From contig JADILZ010000099.1 of assembly GCA_017695065.1 (NCBI GenBank), positions 1-32,820 on the forward strand: 32,820 bases of DNA, in the 5' to 3' direction. Both the position numbers and the translations under genes were made by a program. The notes beneath the pieces are model-generated. The model was not told where the DNA came from, made no database searches, and saw only the letters and a program-made list of their open reading frames with translations. This document shows, in pieces, positions 7,637 to 14,956 of the stretch (its first letter is position 1; each line of letters opens with the position of its first letter). The stretch comes from Candidatus Cryptobacteroides excrementipullorum (GTDB lineage: Bacteria > Bacteroidota > Bacteroidia > Bacteroidales > UBA932).

Positions 7637-9085
7637 ATGAGCAAGGATAAAATGACAAATTTCAGGTGGGTGATGTGTGCCATGCTGTTTTTCGCCACCA
7701 CCGTCAACTACCTCGACCGGCAGGTGCTTTCCCTGACATGGGACGAATTCATCAAGCCGGAATTCCACTGGGATGAATCACACTACGGCACCATAACATC
7801 CGTATTCTCAATAGTCTATGCGATATGCATGCTTTTCGCCGGTAAATTCGTGGACTGGATGGGCACCAAGAAAGGTTATCTGTGGTCCATAGGGGTATGG
7901 TCCGCAGGAGCGTGCCTCCATGCATTGTGCGGGGTTGTCACGGAACAATGTGTCGGCATGCATTCACGGGCCGAGCTTGTCAGGGCAACGGGTGACGTGG
8001 TGGTAGTCATCGCCACTGTCAGCATGTACTGCTTCCTGTTCGCGAGATGTGTCCTGGCCCTTGGAGAAGCCGGCAACTTCCCTGCAGCCATAAAGACCAC
8101 GGCAGAATATTTCCCGAAGAAGGACAGGGCGTTCGCTACATCCATCTTCAACGCAGGAGCCTCCGTAGGCGCACTCATAGCACCTCTGAGTATCCCTCTG
8201 CTCGCCAAGGCCCTCGGATGGGAGATGGCATTCATCGTAATCGGTGTACTCGGGTTCGTCTGGATGGGCTTCTGGGTATTCCTGTACGACAAGCCTGAGA
8301 AAAGCCGTTTCGTGAATAAGGCTGAACTCGGATACATCGAGCAGGACAGGGAAGAAGACGCACGTATGGCTGCCAAGGAGACATCCGGTTCAGAGGCCGG
8401 AAAGGACGGGAAAAAGGGCATTTCTTTCTGGAAATGTCTCAGCTACAAGCAGACATGGGCATTTGCCTTCGGCAAGTTCATGACTGACGGAGTGTGGTGG
8501 TTCTTCCTGTTCTGGACTCCGTCGTACCTGAACACCCAGTTCGGGATAAAGACTTCGGACCCTCTCGGCATTGCATTGATATTCACTCTATACGCGATAA
8601 CCATGCTCTCGATTTACGGCGGGAAGCTCCCTACCCTCATCATCAACAGGACGGGACTCAATCCGTACGCTGCGCGCATGAGGGCAATGCTGATATTCGC
8701 CTTTTTCCCTCTGCTGGTGCTCCTGGCCCAGCCGCTCGGCACGATTTCGCCATGGTTTCCTGTGATAATGATAGGGATAGGTGGAGCGGCACACCAGTCA
8801 TGGTCGGCCAATATATTCTCTACCGTGGGTGACATGTTCCCGAAATCCGCCATAGCCACAGTGACCGGGATAGGAGGAATGGCCGGCGGCATCGGGTCCA
8901 TGATACTTCAGAAAGCAGCAGGTAACCTCTTTGTCTATGCCGGAGAGACCGGGATGACATTCCTTGGTTTCGTCGGGAAGCCGGCGGGATATTTCATCAT
9001 ATTCTGCGTATGTGCTGTCGCTTACCTGATAGGATGGATGGTGATGAAGTCCCTGGTACCGGAATACAAGGTGATTTCCGAATGA
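7637..9085 (+). CDS. exuT: hexuronate transporter, major facilitator superfamily
   Basis: This 482-aa inner-membrane MFS protein is the likely galacturonate/glucuronate:H+ symporter feeding the uxa pathway. The N-terminus (TVNYLDRQVLSLTWDEF) and the GEAGNFPAAIK segment (about residue 140) are typical of the ExuT / anion:cation symporter branch, followed by FPKKDRAFATSIFNAG. Compared with the roughly 430-aa enterobacterial ExuT it has an extra stretch of about 30 residues before GEAGNFP (around TEQCVGMHSRAELVRATGD, residues 98-116), probably a loop insertion. It is the last gene of the plus-strand uronate cluster, possibly with its own promoter in the 131-nt gap. It ends 9 nt from the convergent hydrolase gene. 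Confidence 0.9.
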   Translation: MSKDKMTNFRWVMCAMLFFATTVNYLDRQVLSLTWDEFIKPEFHWDESHYGTITSVFSIVYAICMLFAGKFVDWMGTKKGYLWSIGVWSAGACLHALCGVVTEQCVGMHSRAELVRATGDVVVVIATVSMYCFLFARCVLALGEAGNFPAAIKTTAEYFPKKDRAFATSIFNAGASVGALIAPLSIPLLAKALGWEMAFIVIGVLGFVWMGFWVFLYDKPEKSRFVNKAELGYIEQDREEDARMAAKETSGSEAGKDGKKGISFWKCLSYKQTWAFAFGKFMTDGVWWFFLFWTPSYLNTQFGIKTSDPLGIALIFTLYAITMLSIYGGKLPTLIINRTGLNPYAARMRAMLIFAFFPLLVLLAQPLGTISPWFPVIMIGIGGAAHQSWSANIFSTVGDMFPKSAIATVTGIGGMAGGIGSMILQKAAGNLFVYAGETGMTFLGFVGKPAGYFIIFCVCAVAYLIGWMVMKSLVPEYKVISE

Positions 9086-9094
9086 CGTGCCGGG

Positions 9095-10153
9095 TCATAG
9101 CGTCCGGCCGAAAAAGTCGGCCACCGCATCCTGGACATCCGTCCCGCAACTGTGGCCGCCACTGAAGAAGGCGGTCTCCAGAGGTGACCTGGTGTCCCGG
9201 TCCGCAGGAATACCATAAATCGCCCTCATCCGGGAGAAAGCCTCTCTTACACTGCCTTCCGGGAAAAGAGGGTCACCGTCCCCGCTGAGAAAGAGCATGG
9301 GCTTGGGCCTTAGCATAGTGGCTATGTCCGGGAAATCCATGCTCTTTCTCATGGATGGGATTCTCATGGACAGGTCTGAGGGATTGCAGCTGTCGTAAGC
9401 CTCTGCCAAGGTCATCCAGGAGACAGCCGCACCGCACTTCACCCTGCGTGAGAAAGCCGCAAGAAGCCAGCATCTGTGAGCACCCATAGAGAAGCCGAAC
9501 GCCCCTATCCTATTCCTGTCCACAAACGGCAGACTGCACAGCAGTTTCACTGAAGCAATGTCATCTTGGAGTATTTTCTCCGCCCAAACAGTCCCTTGTG
9601 CAGCCAGGCTGTCATACACTGCCGCCTGGCCCTGATAGACAGCATCCTTTAGCCTTTTGACCTCAGCCTTCGCCGAATCCGAGGGCAACTTGATGTCCTC
9701 CGCGTCCCCGAATGTCAGGCAGGACCACCTGCGGGCATCCTCCGAAGACCTTTCTCCCCAGTAAAGAGCATCGGCTGCCAGCACGACATACCCCTTCGAG
9801 GCAAGATAATCCCCGAAATAGCGTCCGTCAAAATATTTCATGGCCCACCGGGCCGAAGACCTTTCAACATTGGCCGGGGCACCCGCAGGCCTGACAAGTT
9901 TCTCCTTCCCGATATCGAAACGCGCCCCGTGGTCATGCAACATCACCACGGCCGGCAGTTTCTTTACAGAAAAAGAATCAGGGACAAGCAGATATGCCCT
10001 GATTCTTTCATTCCTGTCCGTATTGAACTCTATAAGACGGCACTCATATCCATCACGCTTCCGGGAAGAAATGACCGACATCCTCGGACGCACAGCATCC
10101 ACTGAGATGCTGAACAGCAGCAGAAACGCCAACAATATGTAGCGGAATTGCAT
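9095..10153 (-). CDS. secreted alpha/beta hydrolase (Abhydrolase_7-like)
   Basis: A 352-aa protein with an N-terminal signal sequence (hydrophobic stretch about 4-20, no lipobox Cys), so probably exported to the periplasm. The alpha/beta-hydrolase core shows the oxyanion-side HDHG (73-76), the nucleophile elbow GFSMG with S222, an acid in SGDGD (D292/D294) and the catalytic His in SGGHSCG (H334). The layout resembles the PF12715-type hydrolases common in Bacteroidota, often called esterases or acetyl xylan esterase-like. Its position against the uronate locus suggests removing acyl groups from pectin or xylan fragments, but that is inference. Unlike its neighbours it has a good Shine-Dalgarno. 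It lies 46 nt downstream of ettA on the same strand. Confidence 0.8.
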   Translation of the reverse strand: MQFRYILLAFLLLFSISVDAVRPRMSVISSRKRDGYECRLIEFNTDRNERIRAYLLVPDSFSVKKLPAVVMLHDHGARFDIGKEKLVRPAGAPANVERSSARWAMKYFDGRYFGDYLASKGYVVLAADALYWGERSSEDARRWSCLTFGDAEDIKLPSDSAKAEVKRLKDAVYQGQAAVYDSLAAQGTVWAEKILQDDIASVKLLCSLPFVDRNRIGAFGFSMGAHRCWLLAAFSRRVKCGAAVSWMTLAEAYDSCNPSDLSMRIPSMRKSMDFPDIATMLRPKPMLFLSGDGDPLFPEGSVREAFSRMRAIYGIPADRDTRSPLETAFFSGGHSCGTDVQDAVADFFGRTL

Positions 10154-10158
10154 GATGT

Positions 10159-10164
10159 CTCCTT
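10159..10164 (-). promoter_or_regulatory. Shine-Dalgarno of the alpha/beta hydrolase
   Basis: On the minus strand AAGGAG stands 5 nt before the ATG at 10153. A canonical Shine-Dalgarno is uncommon among the genes of this window and supports this start. Confidence 0.5.
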
Positions 10165-10199
10165 CCTTTTACGTCCGAAGCGCTTGGGGAGCGCCCTCC

Positions 10200-11876
10200 T
10201 TATTCCATGAGTTTCTTGTACTTGAACCTCTTTGGGGTGACATCGCCGAGGCGGCGTTTCTTGTTCTCCTCATATTCGGAATATGTCCCCTCGAAGAAAT
10301 AAACTTCAGAATCCCCCTCGAAAGCGAGGATGTGGGTGGCAATCCTGTCCAGGAACCAGCGGTCATGAGAAATCACCACCGCACAGCCGGCAAAATTCTC
10401 AAGGCCTTCCTCCAACGCACGTATAGTATTCACATCCACGTCATTAGTAGGCTCGTCAAGAAGGAGTACGTTCCCTTCATCCTTGAGTGTCAGAGCCAGA
10501 TGGAGCCTGTTCCTCTCTCCACCCGAGAGCACTCCGCAAAGTTTCTCCTGGTCGGCTCCGGAGAAGTTGAACCGTGACACGTATGCCCTTGCATTGACAT
10601 CCCTCTTGCCGAGTTTGATGAATTCGCTGCCGTTGGATATGGTCTCATACACTGTCTTGTCAGGGTCGATGCTCTTATGCTGCTGGTCCACATAGGCTAT
10701 CTTGACAGTCTCCCCTATCGTTATCGAACCGGTATCCGGCTTCTCAAGACCCATTATGAGTCTGAAAAGCGTAGTCTTTCCGGCTCCGTTAGGACCGATC
10801 ACTCCGACAATGCCGGCTGGAGGAAGGATAAAACTGAGATGCTCGAACAGGAGCTTGTCCCCGTACGCCTTGGACACGTCATTGAACTCGATGACCTTGG
10901 TTCCGAGCCTCGGTCCGTTAGGGATGAAAATCTCGAGGTTGGCTTCCTTCTCCTTGCCGTCCTCGCTTGCGAGTTTCTCATAGGCCCCGAGCCTGGCCTT
11001 GGACTTGGCATGTCTCGCCTTCGGCGCCATCCTCACCCATTCGAGCTCACGCTCCAGGGTCTTGCGTCTCTTGCTCTCCTGCTTCTCCTCCATCTCCAGA
11101 CGGTTGCTCTTCTGCTCAAGCCACGAAGAGTAGTTGCCCTTCCAAGGGATGCCCTCCCCACGGTCGAGCTCGAGTATCCATCCGGCCACGTTGTCCAGGA
11201 AATAACGGTCATGGGTGACGGCTATCACTGTACCCTTGTACTGCTGCAGATGGGCCTCGAGCCACTGTATGCTCTCTGTATCGAGGTGGTTTGTAGGCTC
11301 GTCAAGGAGCAGGACATCAGGCTGCCTGAGAAGGAGGCGGCACAGGGCGACTCTCCTGCGTTCTCCCCCGCTCAGGGTAGCTACCTTGGCATCCGGAGGA
11401 GGACACTGGAGCGCATCCATAGCCCTCTCCAGTTTGGAGTCTATCTCCCATCCGCCGCAATGCTCGATTTTCTCTGTAAGCTCTCCCTGGCGTTCGATAA
11501 GGGCAGCCATCTCGTCATCCGACATCGGCTCACAGAACTTCAGGTTCACCTGCTCGTACTCCTGAAGAAGGTCCATGACCTCCTGGACACCCTCCTGTAC
11601 CACTTCTATCACAGTCTTGTCAGGATCCATCTGCGGTTCCTGCTCCAGATAGCCTACCGAGTAGCCAGGAGCCCAGACCACTTCGCCCTGGTATCCCTTC
11701 TCCACACCGGCTATGATTTTCATGAGGGTGGATTTACCGGAGCCGTTGAGACCGATGATGCCGATCTTGGCTCCGTAGAAGAATGATAGATAGATATCCT
11801 TAAGGATTACTTTATTGTTGTGGGGCAGGATCTTGCCCACCCCGTTCATGGAAAATATTATCTTTTCGTCTGCCAT
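10200..11876 (-). CDS. ettA: energy-dependent translational throttle protein EttA (ABC-F)
   Basis: EttA is a soluble ABC-F ATPase that binds the ribosomal E site and gates the first peptide bond according to energy state. The 558-aa protein (E. coli EttA is 555 aa) has two ABC cassettes and no membrane segments: Walker A GLNGSGKS (42-49), signature LSGGE (168-172), Walker B with DEPTNHLD (192-199), a charged linker (about 255-310), second Walker A GPNGAGKT (361-368), a second LSGGERNR and DEPTNDVD. The minus-strand promoter is excellent: TTTG (11923-11920), 19-nt spacer, TATATTTG (11900-11893), giving a leader of about 12 nt. No antibiotic-resistance ABC-F features are evident. Confidence 0.95.
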   Translation of the reverse strand: MADEKIIFSMNGVGKILPHNNKVILKDIYLSFFYGAKIGIIGLNGSGKSTLMKIIAGVEKGYQGEVVWAPGYSVGYLEQEPQMDPDKTVIEVVQEGVQEVMDLLQEYEQVNLKFCEPMSDDEMAALIERQGELTEKIEHCGGWEIDSKLERAMDALQCPPPDAKVATLSGGERRRVALCRLLLRQPDVLLLDEPTNHLDTESIQWLEAHLQQYKGTVIAVTHDRYFLDNVAGWILELDRGEGIPWKGNYSSWLEQKSNRLEMEEKQESKRRKTLERELEWVRMAPKARHAKSKARLGAYEKLASEDGKEKEANLEIFIPNGPRLGTKVIEFNDVSKAYGDKLLFEHLSFILPPAGIVGVIGPNGAGKTTLFRLIMGLEKPDTGSITIGETVKIAYVDQQHKSIDPDKTVYETISNGSEFIKLGKRDVNARAYVSRFNFSGADQEKLCGVLSGGERNRLHLALTLKDEGNVLLLDEPTNDVDVNTIRALEEGLENFAGCAVVISHDRWFLDRIATHILAFEGDSEVYFFEGTYSEYEENKKRRLGDVTPKRFKYKKLME

Positions 11877-11892
11877 AAAACAAGTTTTGCTG

Positions 11893-11923
11893 CAAATATA
11901 GGATTATCTGCACTTTCTACAAA
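11893..11923 (-). promoter_or_regulatory. promoter of ettA
   Basis: Minus-strand TTTG, 19 nt, TATATTTG: a full match to the Bacteroides consensus TTTG-N19-TAnnTTTG, located 16 nt upstream of the ettA start. Confidence 0.8.
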
Positions 11924-11941
11924 ATCCTGGTACGTCTGAAA

Positions 11942-11970
11942 ACAGGACTACACGCTTCTGAAAAGTCCGG
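11942..11970 (-). terminator. weak hairpin after the AraC-type gene
   Basis: GGACT...AGTCC (5-bp stem, 14-nt loop) followed on the minus strand by TGTTTT, 15 nt after the regulator stop. The stem is short, so this is only a candidate terminator ahead of the ettA promoter. Confidence 0.3.
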
Positions 11971-11984
11971 CCCCTTTCCCGAGG

Positions 11985-12977
11985 TCATTCGTCCGGCAGG
12001 TCCTCACGTCCTGAGGATACGAGCCTCGTCCTCCTGCACCACTCACCCGGGGACTCGTTCATCACGAGACGGAACGCCATGTTGTACGACACGAGCGTAT
12101 GGAAACCGCTCATTTCAGCAAGCTCGCTGACACGCAGGTGCGGATTTTCCTTGAAAATCTCTATGGAATACATTATCCTGTAGTGGTTCACATACTGGCA
12201 GAAGTTCTTGCCTGTATTGTCGTTGATGGCCCTCGAGATATATACCTTGTTGGTATAAAGTCTCCTGGCGACCTCCCCGACAGTTATGTTCTCGTCAAGA
12301 TACGGTCTTTCCTCCTCGAAGAACTTCCTTACCCTGCAGAAAAGCTCCTCGGGCGGACTGCCAGCCCTGGAACCGCCTCCGGGAGAGACAGGTCCTCCTG
12401 TCCTGGCGGAGGCACTTTCCCTGACCGCCTGACGCACACCCGTTGAAAGCACTGCGGCATAGAATACCAGTGCTGACGAGGCAAGGAAAACGATGTAGTA
12501 GAGGCCCAGACGTGAGGCCCTGCCGTACAGGGAAGCCACGAGAAGGACAAATGCGGCGGAAAGCCACACAGAGGGAAGAAGCCGGCGGTCTTCATTCCGT
12601 GTCATTAAAATGAACAGGAACATAAGAATAGACAGGACTGCAGGTACTGTACAATAGACAAAGGCGATACCGCCATGGAAATGGCATATGGCCGAAACCA
12701 CCCTGACTGCCGACACCGAAAGGGCGATTCCTGCAGCCAGAAAAGGGAAAATACCCGTATTCCTGTAGCAGGTCCCTGCTCCATGCGGATTCATCAGTAT
12801 CACCATTGCCGGAGCCACCATGTCCGAGACCGGCGTCAGCGAATGTAACGGTACTGAAACGACATCTGAAATAACCATGGCGACAGCACATAAAGCCGAA
12901 ATGACCAGCAGAGCCTTCCTGCGGCAGATACGGGCCTTCCTTTTGGCCGTTTTCGGTACTGAATAAAAATTTGTCAT
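11985..12977 (-). CDS. membrane-anchored AraC-family transcriptional regulator
   Basis: A 330-aa protein with a basic N-terminus (KRKARICRRK), about five hydrophobic segments between residues 22 and 180, and a C-terminal AraC/XylS double helix-turn-helix (about 220-320). Helix-turn-helix 1 contains TVGEVARRLYTNKVYISRAI and helix-turn-helix 2 LRVSELAEMSGF followed by SPGEWCRR. This arrangement (N-terminal membrane sensor, DNA-binding domain in the cytoplasm) occurs in many Bacteroidota regulators, and the ligand is unknown. It is a single-gene unit: the yitT terminator lies upstream, its -7 box TATTTTTG is at 13007-13000, and a weak hairpin follows. The target genes cannot be deduced; no divergent partner gene exists. 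Confidence 0.85.
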   Translation of the reverse strand: MTNFYSVPKTAKRKARICRRKALLVISALCAVAMVISDVVSVPLHSLTPVSDMVAPAMVILMNPHGAGTCYRNTGIFPFLAAGIALSVSAVRVVSAICHFHGGIAFVYCTVPAVLSILMFLFILMTRNEDRRLLPSVWLSAAFVLLVASLYGRASRLGLYYIVFLASSALVFYAAVLSTGVRQAVRESASARTGGPVSPGGGSRAGSPPEELFCRVRKFFEEERPYLDENITVGEVARRLYTNKVYISRAINDNTGKNFCQYVNHYRIMYSIEIFKENPHLRVSELAEMSGFHTLVSYNMAFRLVMNESPGEWCRRTRLVSSGREDLPDE

Positions 12978-12999
12978 AGCTACTTAAAAATTCGGGCCG

Positions 13000-13007
13000 C
13001 AAAAATA
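13000..13007 (-). promoter_or_regulatory. -7 promoter box for the AraC-type gene
   Basis: Minus-strand TATTTTTG, 22 nt upstream of the start codon and squeezed directly behind the yitT terminator hairpin. No clean -33 TTTG at normal spacing, because the terminator occupies that region. Confidence 0.5.
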
Positions 13008-13010
13008 CAA

Positions 13011-13043
13011 CAAAAAGCCCTCAACCATATTGGAAGAGGGCTT
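13011..13043 (-). terminator. intrinsic terminator of the yitT operon
   Basis: Minus-strand AAGCCCTC, 13-nt loop, GAGGGCTT followed by a TTTTTG tract: an 8-bp GC-containing stem plus U-run, 23 nt after the last yitT stop. It also separates this operon from the AraC-type gene read in the same direction. Confidence 0.85.
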
Positions 13044-13066
13044 GCATATTTAACTTTTTTGTTTTT

Positions 13067-14029
13067 TTATTGTTTTTTCTCTTTTTTATCATCCCGTCTG
13101 GATGATTTCACACTGATGGAATCGAATCCCTGGCCATACACACCCATCGCGGAGGAAACGGACAGGAACGCATGGGGGTCGATGGACTTGACATATCTGA
13201 GCAGGACATTCAGATCGGCCTTGCGGGTGACAACCATCAGGACATGGCTCGATGTCTTGGTGTACCACCCCTCGGCAGGGATGAGAGTCACACCCCGTCC
13301 CATCCCGTATGCTACGGAATCGGCGATTTCCTGGTATTTCCTGGAAAAGATGAACACCTGGACAGACTGCTTGGAGCCTGACAGGTACAGATCGACGGAA
13401 TACCCGCTCACAGTGATGAGGATGAGACCATAGACGGCAGTGGCAAGTTTCTCCGGAAACGGGACGAGCTCTCCTGAAGCCGTATATGAAGGGAAGATCA
13501 TGGATGAAAGGATGATGACCACATCCATCGCAAGGATGAGCCTGCCAGGCGATATGTTCCTGTATTTCCCGACTATCAGGGCGATGATGTCGGTACCTCC
13601 CGTACTTCCTCCCTGCGATATGGACATTCCGATACCGACCCCGGACATGATGCCGCCGATGATAGTGCACAGGAGCTTCCCGTTGGATACAGCCAGTTCC
13701 TGCGTAATGGACTCAGGGATGAGAGGCGGCAGCACATTCAGCATGGTCGAGGCGAAGATTATGGCATAGACTGTCTTCCATCCGAAGCCGAAACCGATTA
13801 TCTTCAAGGATATGAGCAAGAGCAAGGTATTGATTATCAGATAGGAATATCCCATCTGAAGTCCAGTGGCATAATAGATTATGGCACTGAGTCCGGATAC
13901 TCCGCCACCCACCAGGTTGTTCGGGATAAGGAACACGGCCCATCCCATCACGTATGACAGGAGCCCCACAGTGATGAGGGTGTATTCCTTCAGGAGTGTC
14001 CAGGCGGAAGTCTTAAGATTTGTTTTCAT
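13067..14029 (-). CDS. YitT family membrane protein (second of tandem pair)
   Basis: A 320-aa protein with the YitT architecture: an N-terminal membrane half with about five hydrophobic helices (DUF161 type, e.g. YVMGWAVFLIPNNLVGGGVS and the conserved GGSTGGTDIIA) and a soluble C-terminal DUF2179 domain ending in VSSAMGVYGQGFD. Function of the family is not established; transport has been proposed. Its start lies 17 nt inside the end of the upstream paralogue, indicating translational coupling. The C-terminus is very lysine/aspartate-rich. It is the last gene of the operon and is followed by a strong terminator. Confidence 0.9.
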   Translation of the reverse strand: MKTNLKTSAWTLLKEYTLITVGLLSYVMGWAVFLIPNNLVGGGVSGLSAIIYYATGLQMGYSYLIINTLLLLISLKIIGFGFGWKTVYAIIFASTMLNVLPPLIPESITQELAVSNGKLLCTIIGGIMSGVGIGMSISQGGSTGGTDIIALIVGKYRNISPGRLILAMDVVIILSSMIFPSYTASGELVPFPEKLATAVYGLILITVSGYSVDLYLSGSKQSVQVFIFSRKYQEIADSVAYGMGRGVTLIPAEGWYTKTSSHVLMVVTRKADLNVLLRYVKSIDPHAFLSVSSAMGVYGQGFDSISVKSSRRDDKKEKKQ

Positions 14030-14942
14030 CTGACAGGTCTCCGTTCTTTTGGTCTTTCTTTTTGAGTTTAAGTCCTGTCTTCATCTCGTCAAAACCCTCT
14101 CCATACACACCGCTTGCGGATGAGACAGAGACAAATGCCTTGTTGTCGATATTCTTTATCATTCCCACCACATCATGCAGCTGGTGCTGGCGGACAATCA
14201 CGAGCAGTACCTTCCCTTCATTCTGAGAATACCATCCAAGCGAGTGGAACGCCGTGACCCCCCTGTGCATGTTCTTGGTGATGCTGTCCGCAATCTCCTT
14301 GTATCTTGAAGAGAAGATCAGCACCTGCACCGACGACTTCTGTCCGAGGAGGACAAAATCCACCATGAACGAGAATGTCACCATCACCACATATCCGTAT
14401 ATCATGTCTTCAAGTGTCTTCCCCGGTACGAGCAGCACGGATGCGATAATGAATATATCGGAGAACAGGTACACCTTCCCCGGGGATACAGGCCAGTACT
14501 TGTTCACTATCATGGCTGCTATGTCAGTCCCGCCTGTGCTTCCGCCACGCATGAGGACTATGCCAATGCCCAATGCCTCCACTATACCGCCGACAATCGC
14601 TATGAGCAACTTGTCGTCAAACGTGACCACCCAGTCGAACTTGGGGAACAGGTCAAACAGCAGTGTGGACAGTATGATGGCATATATGGTCTTGACTCCG
14701 AACACCTTGCCCAATGCCATAAACCCCAGTACAAGCAGAATGGCATTCAGGACGAAGAAGGAGACGGACACTGGTATGGTACCGTTGCTCGCGAAATACA
14801 CTATTGTACAGAGTCCCGTACCTCCTCCGCTTGTTATGCCGTTCGGAATCAGGAAAGATGTCCATGAGAGACAATATATCACGATTCCGAAAGTCAGGGC
14901 GGTGTAATCCCAGATATGGGCAAGAATATTTTTTGCGTTCAT
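14013..14942 (-). CDS. YitT family membrane protein (first of tandem pair)
   Basis: A 309-aa paralogue of the downstream gene with the same layout: hydrophobic N-terminal half including FLIPNGITSGGGTGL and RGGSTGGTDIAAMIV, and a C-terminal DUF2179 domain with FVSVSSASGVYGEGFDEM. The two proteins align along their whole length, so this is a tandem duplication, and they may form a hetero-oligomer. It starts 14 nt after the leuS stop, so it depends on leuS or upstream promoters. A lysine-rich tail (LKLKKKDQKN) ends the protein and overlaps the next start by 17 nt. Confidence 0.9.
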   Translation of the reverse strand: MNAKNILAHIWDYTALTFGIVIYCLSWTSFLIPNGITSGGGTGLCTIVYFASNGTIPVSVSFFVLNAILLVLGFMALGKVFGVKTIYAIILSTLLFDLFPKFDWVVTFDDKLLIAIVGGIVEALGIGIVLMRGGSTGGTDIAAMIVNKYWPVSPGKVYLFSDIFIIASVLLVPGKTLEDMIYGYVVMVTFSFMVDFVLLGQKSSVQVLIFSSRYKEIADSITKNMHRGVTAFHSLGWYSQNEGKVLLVIVRQHQLHDVVGMIKNIDNKAFVSVSSASGVYGEGFDEMKTGLKLKKKDQKNGDLSDENKS

Positions 14943-14956
14943 AGGTCGTTCCCTGA

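Noticed and set aside
10180..10194. GCGCT-TGGGG-AGCGC hairpin as ettA terminator
   Set aside because: Only a 5-bp stem, no T-tract on the minus strand, and the hydrolase start follows at once; read-through into the hydrolase is just as likely.
10677..11786. 369-aa plus-strand frame opposite ettA
   Set aside because: It is a shadow of ettA without recognisable domains or a promoter; the ABC motifs on the minus strand decide the coding strand.
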